Below are positions 43,180 through 51,500 of a stretch of DNA of 64,000 nt, piece by piece. Made by a program: the position numbers and the translations under genes. The stretch is from Leptolyngbya sp. FACHB-8 (lineage in GTDB: Bacteria > Cyanobacteriota > Cyanobacteriia > Elainellales > Elainellaceae): contig NZ_JACJOO010000019.1 in the NCBI RefSeq assembly GCF_014695575.1, forward strand, positions 104,809 through 168,808, read 5' to 3'. Below the pieces are notes generated by a model. It ran no database searches and had not been told where the DNA came from. It saw only the letters and a list, made by a program, of their open reading frames with translations. Within the stretch, counting starts at the first letter, position 1. The number at the start of each line of letters is the position of its first letter.

Positions 43180-44640
43180 GGTTGCCCCGGCAACAATGCC
43201 CTGTAGGGTTTTGCGGAGCGATCGGCTCTGTGGTTCTTGAACCCAGAGGAGCGGCAGCAGGGCAATTAGCCGTAACCCGCTCGACAAGGCAAACAGCGCA
43301 GGAATGCTGCCGATGCTGGTAAATTCAGCGAACCAGCCGCCAACCGTGACCCCAGCAGCACCACTGACGCCACCGAGGGCGGCAGTAATCGCGAAATATT
43401 TGGTGTGGTGATGAACGGGAGCGATCGCCAACTGCAAATTGTTCATACAAAGGTCGAGTGCGGCTCCGGCCCCACCACCTAGCATGTGCAACAGGGGAAA
43501 CCAGAGCCAGAGGGTGAGCGATCGTGTATCGGTGCCCAGCCAAAGCAGCGGAATAATCGCCACCAAAATCCCATCCAAAATCAGGATGGGTCGGTTGCCG
43601 ATCCGATCCGCTAACTTGCCCCAGAGAATGAACATCAGCAGGTTAGCCCCAGCGGACAGGCCGTTGTAAACGGTGACCCAATTCAAGTTCAGCGCCAGGT
43701 TGTCCAACAGATAAACATTAAAGAAGGGATTACACAGGTTAATACTGAAGGCCCAGGCACAGAAATAGAGCAGAAAGACGAGAAAGCGTGAATCTTTCAA
43801 CAGGCTTTGATGGGCCGATTCTGGTTCGTCCTCATCATCGTCTTCTAAGACAGAGATGGGATGACCAGGCCCTTCGGGGATAGGCGGTGATGTGGCATGA
43901 AAGGGAGCCTGGGGGTTTACATCCGCCATTTGGTGTTGGTAAGCCAGGCTGATCATCCCAGCGATCACCCCTACTACAACCAGTACCCCAAATCCCTGAA
44001 GACTTCCCCCAAACCATCCAGAAATGATCGCCCCCAGAATTGGCGTGGCAATCAAGTTGGTCAGGCTGAAGGTGCTATTGCGAAAGCCGAAGTACCGCCC
44101 CCGCAACTGCCGGGGCACTAACGCAGCCAGCCACGACAGCCAGGAGGCACTGCCCATCGCTCCCATCACATGGGTTATGAGCAACACGGCCAGGGTTAAC
44201 CAAATCATCCGTTGGGGATGGGTCGGGTGATAGCTGAAGAGGATGATAGCAACGGCCAGCGGCAACCACAGGATACGGGAAACGCCGTATACCCAGGTTC
44301 CATAATTGCGTCGGCTGGTGGTGCGATCGGCCCAGTGAGCCCCTAGCGGTTGCAACAGATTCGCCACCATTGGGATAGAAGCCAGCATCCCAATCTCCGT
44401 TGGAGTAGCATTCAGCTCCACCAGAAAGTTACTGAGTAGCACGCCACCCGTAATGTTTGAAAAGATGGTGGCATAAACACCATCCAGAGTTGAGGCGTGG
44501 AGACTGGCACGAATCTCTTCTTTTGATGGCTTTGCCACCCGTTTAGAAGTATCTTGAGCCAGCGTCAGAGGTTCCGCTGAAGCGATCTGATCGGAAGAAC
44601 TGATTGCCTCTTCAGATAAATAGTGGGTCACCCGAGCCAA
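43165..44640 (-). CDS. Major facilitator superfamily transporter
   Basis: A 491-residue protein with about twelve helices, a 50-residue cytoplasmic N-terminus and an acidic central loop (SVLEDDDEDEPESAHQS). MFS motifs: GAHWADRTTSRRNYGT after TM2 and WGKLADRIGNRPILI in the second half. The closest recognisable type is the MFS-1 group of cyanobacterial permeases without assigned substrate. It is divergent from the two NRPS genes across 548 bases, so export of their product is a reasonable guess, not shown by sequence. Confidence 0.85.
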   Translation of the reverse strand: MARVTHYLSEEAISSSDQIASAEPLTLAQDTSKRVAKPSKEEIRASLHASTLDGVYATIFSNITGGVLLSNFLVELNATPTEIGMLASIPMVANLLQPLGAHWADRTTSRRNYGTWVYGVSRILWLPLAVAIILFSYHPTHPQRMIWLTLAVLLITHVMGAMGSASWLSWLAALVPRQLRGRYFGFRNSTFSLTNLIATPILGAIISGWFGGSLQGFGVLVVVGVIAGMISLAYQHQMADVNPQAPFHATSPPIPEGPGHPISVLEDDDEDEPESAHQSLLKDSRFLVFLLYFCAWAFSINLCNPFFNVYLLDNLALNLNWVTVYNGLSAGANLLMFILWGKLADRIGNRPILILDGILVAIIPLLWLGTDTRSLTLWLWFPLLHMLGGGAGAALDLCMNNLQLAIAPVHHHTKYFAITAALGGVSGAAGVTVGGWFAEFTSIGSIPALFALSSGLRLIALLPLLWVQEPQSRSLRKTLQGIVAGATSEAH

Positions 44641-45188
44641 TCCTTAAAAAGCAATAATGTATCTGTCTTGAAGGCATCCAGAATCCTTACAGCCGTCGGT
44701 TCAGGGCAACCTGTGCCAAATATTCTGCGGGAAACCGGGGCATTTAGATATCTGCTTCCAGAACGATATGCTTCTTAGCATTCCCTCAGCCCAGGATGGA
44801 TCATCCAGGCTTATTACATAGGTTTATCCAATGATTGTTCTGGCTTTTCTGTCTTTTATAGAGGGTTAATGGATTTATAGAATCTCAGGAAAGAGATGGA
44901 TGAATATGGGCACATTTCCTCCCTAAGGCTCTATAAATCCGTCAGCGCTTAAGGGTGTGGGTATGGATGGTTTTCTCACTGACCCGCAAATTTGCTAATT
45001 TACTGTGGTTTATGAGAGACATCGTATACATCTTTAAAGTCTGATTGCAGAAGCTTTCGTATTCCAAAAGTGGATGTTGCTGCAGTCACAAAAAATTATA
45101 CAAAAGTACGTGCAAATCTATCTGAAAGTATAATATTTAGTTTTTGTTTTGCCTTACAACAGAGTGAGTTAGCTGAGTAGCTCTCCCC
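44641..45188. promoter_or_regulatory. Divergent region between MFS and NRPS genes
   Basis: A 548-base gap with no gene. GGATTTATAG (44871-44880) and CTATAAATCC (44931-44940) form a 10-bp inverted repeat 50 bases apart. The right half is AT-rich and should carry the NRPS promoter. No ribosome site better than weak is seen before 45189. Confidence 0.4.
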
Positions 45189-48100
45189 ATGACGCCTGGT
45201 GCATCCCATCATGCCCTTACTGAAGACGTTTTTGTATTTCCGGCTTCCTTTGCCCAGCAACGCTTGTGGTTCGTTGAGCAATTAATTCCCAACCGCTCGC
45301 TCTACACCATCCCCCTGGTGTTCTGGCTCACGGGCTCGCTGCACCGGGCCGCGCTGGAGAGGAGTATTGCGGCGATCGCCCAACGTCATGAAACCCTACG
45401 CACGACCTTTCGTATGGTGGATGGGCAATTGGCCCAAATCATTGCCCCTCATGCCGATTTATCCCTGGGCTGGACTGACTTACAAACGCTAGCGGAGAAT
45501 ACCCGCAAAGACGCGGCTCTGGAGCAAATTCGCCAGGTGGCCGAGCAACCCTTTGACCTCACTACCGGGCCCCTTTGCCGGGCTCAGGCTTGGCAGTTGG
45601 GTGACACAGAGCATGTGCTGTTAATTGCCTTTCACCACATCATTTTTGATGAATGGTCGGGAGGGGTTCTGATTCGAGAATTGGCGGCCCTCTACACCGC
45701 ATTTCTGCACGACCAGCCCCATCCTTTACCTGAGTTGCCCATTCAATATGCTGACTTTGCCCATTGGCAACGGCAATGGTTGCAGGGAGACGCTTTAAAC
45801 GCTCAGCTCAACTACTGGCGGCAGCAGTTACACGACCTGCCCACATTAGAGCTACCAACCGCTGCGCCACGCCCAGAGGTGCCTCAGCATCGGGGAGCCA
45901 GTCAGTTACTAGAGGTGCCACAAACCTTACTGGAGCCGTTAGAAGCCCTGAGCCAGAATGTTGGGGCGACGTTATTTATGACGTTGTTGGCGGCGTTTCA
46001 AACCCTGCTGCATCGGTACACAGGGCAGACGGATATGGCGATCGGCTCCCCCATTGCCAATCGTCACCGTAGCGAATTAGAAGGGCTTATTGGCTTCCTG
46101 GTCAACAGTCTGGTACTGCGGACAAATTTGGCAGGAGACCCTTCCTTTCGCGAGTTGCTGGAACGGGTACGAGAAGTAACCCTGGCTGCTTATGCCCATC
46201 AAGATTTGCCGTTTGACAAACTTGTAGAGGAATTGCAACCCGTTCGTAGCCTTAGCCAAAATCCACTGTTTCAAGTGGTGTTTGCCCTGCAAAATGCACC
46301 GATGGCGCAACTGGAGCTACCTGGGCTCACGCTTAACCCTCTGGAGTTTGCCGCCCAAACCACCCGCTTTGACCTGGAGGTGTACCTGTGGAAAGCGGGC
46401 GATGATTTTCGTAACTCGTGGGGGAAGGGATGGCAACAGGCGAATGGCCTGCGGGGGATTGTGGTTTACAACACTGACCTGTTTGATGGAGATGCGATCG
46501 CCCGTCTGCGCCACCACTTCCACACCCTCCTTACAGGCATTGTTGCTAACCCCGATGCCCCCATCTCGACCCTCCCCCTCCTCACGCCTGCTGAACAGCA
46601 GCAGCAATTGATGACCTGGACCAAAACGCGTACTCAGTACCCGAGCCATGACTGCATCCATCACCTGTTTGAACAACAGGTACGGCAGCGGCCCGTGGCA
46701 ATCGCTGTACGCTATGGCGATCGCCACTTCACCTATGAGGAACTGAACCAGGGCAGTAATCAGCTGGGCCGTTACTTGCAGAAGTTGGGTGTCCGTCCTG
46801 AACAGCCTGTAGGCATTTGCCTGGAGCGATCATCGGAGGCGATCGCGGCCATGCTGGCTGTTCTCAAAGCGGGTGGAGCCTATGTACCTCTCGACCCGAG
46901 TCATCCGTCTGAGCGGCTAAATTTCATTGTGAAGGATGCCAATATTTCAGTCGTCTTGACCCAACGACCCTGGGCGGAAGCGTTTGCTGAAGCCGATGTG
47001 CAGGTGGTGTGTTTGGACGAGAGTTGGGGGGCGATCGTGGAGCAACCTGACCATAACCTCAGCACGCCTGGCAAGGCTGATCAGTTGGCCTACCTCATGT
47101 ATACATCAGGCTCTACCGGCGCACCTAAGGGCGTAATGGTGCCCCATCGGGCGATCGCACGGCTCGTCTGCCAGACCAACTATGTCCACTTGGGGAAAAG
47201 CGATCGCATTGCTCAGGTCGCCAATTTAGCCTTTGATGCGGCCACCTTTGAAATCTGGGGTGCCCTGCTGAATGGTGCTCAACTGGTCGGCATTGAGCGC
47301 GAAATCACCCTATCCCCAATGGAGTTTGCGGCCACTCTGCAACAGCTACGCATCAGCGTATTGTTCTTGACGACGGCTCTGTTTAATCAAACGGTGAGCC
47401 AGGTACCCCGCGCCTTCCAAACCTTGAAGTACCTGCTATTTGGTGGCGAGCTTGCCAACCTCGATCGAGTGCGAACCGTAGTGCAGCAGGGTAAACCACA
47501 GCATCTTCTGCATGTCTACGGCCCCACGGAAAACACAACTTTCTCAACCTGGTATGAGGTTAAACAGGTGCCCGAGAAGGCGACGACGATTCCCATTGGG
47601 CGGGCGATCGCCAATACCCAGGTCTATGTCGTGGATAGCCACCTCAAACCGGTTCCCCCCGGTGCCTGTGGGGAAATTTATCTGGGCGGAGATGGCCTGG
47701 CGCGGGGGTATCTCAATCAGCCAGAACTGACCGCTGAACGTTTTATTCAGGCTGAGGAGTTAGGGCTGGATGCCGAGGAGCCAGGAATCAGCTTTCAGCT
47801 CAAGCCCTCCATTCCCAGCCCTCCATCCTCCATTCTTTACAAGACGGGCGATCGCGCCTTCTACCGTCCCGATGGCAACCTGGAATTTTTAGGCCGCACA
47901 GATCATCAAGTCAAGATTCGTGGATTTCGGGTGGAATTGGGGGAAATTGAGCGGGTTTTGGCTCAGCATCCTGGTGTGCAGGATGTTGCGGTGATAGTGC
48001 GAGATGTTGAGGGCGATCGCCAACTCATTGCTTATATCGTGTCTAAATCCGAGATAGATACCGAGCGCGAATTGCGTCGCTATCTAAAAACGAAGCTACC

Positions 48101-48524
48101 AATTTACATGGTGCCTGCGGCCTTTGTCGCGTTAACGGCGTTACCTCTCACCCCCAACGGCAAAGTGGATAGCCGGGCACTTCCGCTTCCGATGATGACG
48201 GCCAAACCTGTGCTATCTCAGGCTCCCACTAGCTCCATCGAGCAAGATTTGGAGGAGATCTGGAGCCAATTATTGGGTCGTGGTGCCATCAGTACAGACG
48301 ACAATTTTTTTGAACTGGGTGGGCACTCCCTACTGGCAACCCAGCTTGTGTCCCGAATTCGCGATCGCTTTCAGGTTGAACTCTCGCTGCGTAGCCTCTT
48401 TGAAACCCCCACGATTGCTGCCTTAGCTCAAAAAATTGAAGCGCTGAAGTGGGCCCAGGCAACCTCTATGTCTTCTCAACGCACCACTCCTACCGCCCAT
48501 CGACGCGAGGAAATTGAGCTATGA
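45189..48524 (+). CDS. Non-ribosomal peptide synthetase, module C-A-PCP
   Basis: A 1111-residue single-module synthetase. Condensation domain about residues 10-450 (motif HHIIFDEWSGG near 148; the usual Gly after Asp is Glu), adenylation domain about 475-985 (A3 YTSGSTGAPKG, A5 YGPTENTTF, A7 YKTGDRAFYRPDGNLEFLGR, A8 RGFRVELGEIE, A10 LPLTPNGKVDSR), and carrier domain with phosphopantetheine Ser in FFELGGHSLLATQ near 1043. My hand reading of the specificity code is DAFFLGVTFK, the pattern of branched aliphatic residues, Ile most likely, Val possible. A condensation domain at the start of the first module suggests N-acylation or an upstream starter; no docking domain is seen at the N-terminus. 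It overlaps the next gene by four bases. Confidence 0.93.
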   Translation: MTPGASHHALTEDVFVFPASFAQQRLWFVEQLIPNRSLYTIPLVFWLTGSLHRAALERSIAAIAQRHETLRTTFRMVDGQLAQIIAPHADLSLGWTDLQTLAENTRKDAALEQIRQVAEQPFDLTTGPLCRAQAWQLGDTEHVLLIAFHHIIFDEWSGGVLIRELAALYTAFLHDQPHPLPELPIQYADFAHWQRQWLQGDALNAQLNYWRQQLHDLPTLELPTAAPRPEVPQHRGASQLLEVPQTLLEPLEALSQNVGATLFMTLLAAFQTLLHRYTGQTDMAIGSPIANRHRSELEGLIGFLVNSLVLRTNLAGDPSFRELLERVREVTLAAYAHQDLPFDKLVEELQPVRSLSQNPLFQVVFALQNAPMAQLELPGLTLNPLEFAAQTTRFDLEVYLWKAGDDFRNSWGKGWQQANGLRGIVVYNTDLFDGDAIARLRHHFHTLLTGIVANPDAPISTLPLLTPAEQQQQLMTWTKTRTQYPSHDCIHHLFEQQVRQRPVAIAVRYGDRHFTYEELNQGSNQLGRYLQKLGVRPEQPVGICLERSSEAIAAMLAVLKAGGAYVPLDPSHPSERLNFIVKDANISVVLTQRPWAEAFAEADVQVVCLDESWGAIVEQPDHNLSTPGKADQLAYLMYTSGSTGAPKGVMVPHRAIARLVCQTNYVHLGKSDRIAQVANLAFDAATFEIWGALLNGAQLVGIEREITLSPMEFAATLQQLRISVLFLTTALFNQTVSQVPRAFQTLKYLLFGGELANLDRVRTVVQQGKPQHLLHVYGPTENTTFSTWYEVKQVPEKATTIPIGRAIANTQVYVVDSHLKPVPPGACGEIYLGGDGLARGYLNQPELTAERFIQAEELGLDAEEPGISFQLKPSIPSPPSSILYKTGDRAFYRPDGNLEFLGRTDHQVKIRGFRVELGEIERVLAQHPGVQDVAVIVRDVEGDRQLIAYIVSKSEIDTERELRRYLKTKLPIYMVPAAFVALTALPLTPNGKVDSRALPLPMMTAKPVLSQAPTSSIEQDLEEIWSQLLGRGAISTDDNFFELGGHSLLATQLVSRIRDRFQVELSLRSLFETPTIAALAQKIEALKWAQATSMSSQRTTPTAHRREEIEL

Positions 48525-51500
48525 CGAACACCATTACAGCGTTTCTCGCACATCTAAAAAGCCTGGATGTGCAACTCTCTGTGGAGGGCGATCGCTCAGA
48601 TTCTCCCGATACGCTGCGTCTGCGCTGTACGGCTCCTGAAGGCATTCTGACTGAAGAATTACGGCAGCAACTGAGCGATCGCAAAGCAGAGCTATTAACC
48701 TTCTTTCAGGATGGGCAATCACTCTCTCCATTTTCGACAGCGCCCATTCAACCCACCGTTCACAAAAGTATCTTTCCACTATCATTTGCTCAGCAACGCC
48801 TGTGGTTTCTATCCCAACTGGAGCCCGACAATCCTTTTTACAATATCCCGGCGGCTATTCGGTTAAATGGGCGCATTGATCGAGATGCTTTAGAGCAAGC
48901 ATTTAATATCATCGTGAGCCGTCATGATGCGCTGCGCACAACCTTTAGCCGGGTAGATGGGCAGCCTGTGCAGGCGATCGCCCCGGAGGTGAAAATTCCT
49001 TTAGCGACCGTCGATCTGCAATCAATTCCTGAGGCAGAATGCGATCGCGTCATTCAACAGCTGACCACTGCCGAGGCGCAACGTCCCTTTAATTTGCAGA
49101 CCGATCCGTTACTGCGGGTGACGCTGTTACAAGTTCGTCCGACAGAGTCCATTCTGTTGCTAACGCTGCATCACATTGTGGCAGACGGCTGGTCATTGGG
49201 GGTTTTGAATCGAGAATTGGCGGCTATCTACACGGCTCTCGTGCAGGGCCGAGCCCCGGCGTTGCCTGCGTTACCCATCCAATACCCTGACTTTGCTTGC
49301 TGGCAGCGCGATACGTTGCAGGGGGATGTGTTAGAGGCGCAACTCAGCTACTGGCGATCGCAATTGCAGGGATTATCCCCTTTAGAGTTGATGGGCGATC
49401 GCCCTCGTCCTGCGGCTCAGACTTACCGAGGAGCCACCTACCCAATCTCCTATTCCCCAGTCCTGACAGGGGCTTTGGAGGCTCTCAGCCAACGGGAAGG
49501 AACTTCGCTATTTATGACCCTGCTAGCGGCCTTTCAAACCCTACTTTATCGCTACACCGGGGAGGATGATATTGCTATTGGCTCACCCATCGCAAATCGT
49601 CACCGTAGCGAGCTGGAGGGATTAATTGGCTTTTTTGTAAATAGTCTGGTGTTGCGAACAGACCTCTCAGGCAATCCAACATTTCGAGAGTTGTTGGGCC
49701 GCGTTCGTAGTGTGGCTCTAGAAGCCTATGCCCATCAGGACTTACCCTTTGAAAAATTAGTGGAGGAACTGGAGCCTGAGCGCGATCTGAGCCGCAATCC
49801 CCTCTTTCAAATTGGGTTTGCCCTGCAAAACGCCCCGATGCAACCCCTGGAGCTGCCGGGAGCGACTCTGGAACCTGTCCATCTGGAGCCCGGCACCACT
49901 CGCTTTGACCTGGAAGTTCATCTCTGGGAACCCTCCCACGGGTTACGCAGCCTCTGGCAATCTCAAGATGGTTTGAGCGGATTTGTCTCCTACAGTGAGG
50001 ATTTGTTCGATCGCTCTACCATCGGTCGCCTGGTCGGGCACCTCCAGACTTTGCTGGAGGGCATCGTCGCAGATCCTGATGCACATCTCTCCGAGCTGCC
50101 CCTGCTAACTGCCACTGAGCGGCAGCAACTTCTTCTGGATTGGAATCCATCTCCACTTGCACCCGCGCCCCTTGGCTTCCATCAAATCTTTGAAGCCCAG
50201 GCCCATCAACGGCCGGATGCGATCGCCCTGATTTTCAATCACGAAGCCCTCACCTACGCTGACCTCAATCAACGAGCCGATCGCCTGGCGCAAACCCTAC
50301 GGCAGCGAGGTGTGCAGCAGAATACCCTGGTGGGATTGTGTGTGGAGCGATCGCCTGACCTGCTGATTGGCATTCTCGGCATCCTGAAAGCGGGAGGAGC
50401 CTATGTGCCACTCGATCCGAAGTATCCGAGCGATCGCCTCCAGTTCATGCTGACGGATACTCGGCTCTGGCTGTTGCTGACCCAATCCTGGTTGGTTGAT
50501 GCTTTGCCAAAATCTCAGGCCCAAATCCTGTGCCTCGATCAACCGTTACCGGAAAGTCTACAGTCTGCACCACTTCCCAGCACAGTTACCACCGATCAAC
50601 TTGCCTACGTCATTTATACGTCCGGTTCTACAGGCACCCCCAAAGGAGTTTTGCTGACGCATCAAGGGCTGTGCAATGTAGTAGCCGCACAACGGCAGAC
50701 GTTCCAACTTTCACCGGACAGCCGGGTGCTCCAGTTTAGCTCCCTCAGTTTTGATGCCTCGATTTTTGAAATTGCTTTGGCCTTTGGCTCGGGCAGCACG
50801 CTCTACATTCCACCCCCTGCGGCTCAATTGCCGGGTGTAGCTCTGATTCAATTTTTGCAGGAGCAGGCTATTACCCATGCGCTCATCACGCCAGCAGTAT
50901 TGTCGGTATTGCCCTCGGCAGAACTACCCGCCCTGCAAATGCTCATCACAGGCGGCGAAGCTTGCCCAGCCAATGTCGTGGATCGCTGGGCTGCCAACCA
51001 CCGTTTCTTTAATGCCTATGGTCCAACGGAAACGACTATCTGGGCCACCATTGCTGAACTTCGCCCCGGAGATAATCCCCTGAATCTGGGCCGTCCTATT
51101 CTCAATACCCAACTCTATCTTCTAGATGCAGCTTTCAATCCCGTTCCTATCGGTGTTGCAGGGGAGTTGTACATCGGAGGCGCGGGGCTGGCGCAGGGGT
51201 ATTTACATCGTCCAGAACTAACTGCTGAGCGGTTTGTTCGAGCGCAGGATTTGAAGCTGGTGGAGGGTAAAGTTTATAGGACAGGCGATCGCGCCCGCTA
51301 CCGCTCCGATGGCACCCTTGAATTTCTCGGCCGAATTGACCATCAGATTAAAATTCGAGGGTTTCGCGTGGAACTGGGGGAAATTGAGGCAACCCTCCAC
51401 AAACACCCGGCCTTGCAAGATGCAGCGGTCGTTACGGCTCATCCTGCTCCCCAAGAAACGCGGTTAATTGCTTATTTCAGCCTGGATCAGGACTGGTTAG

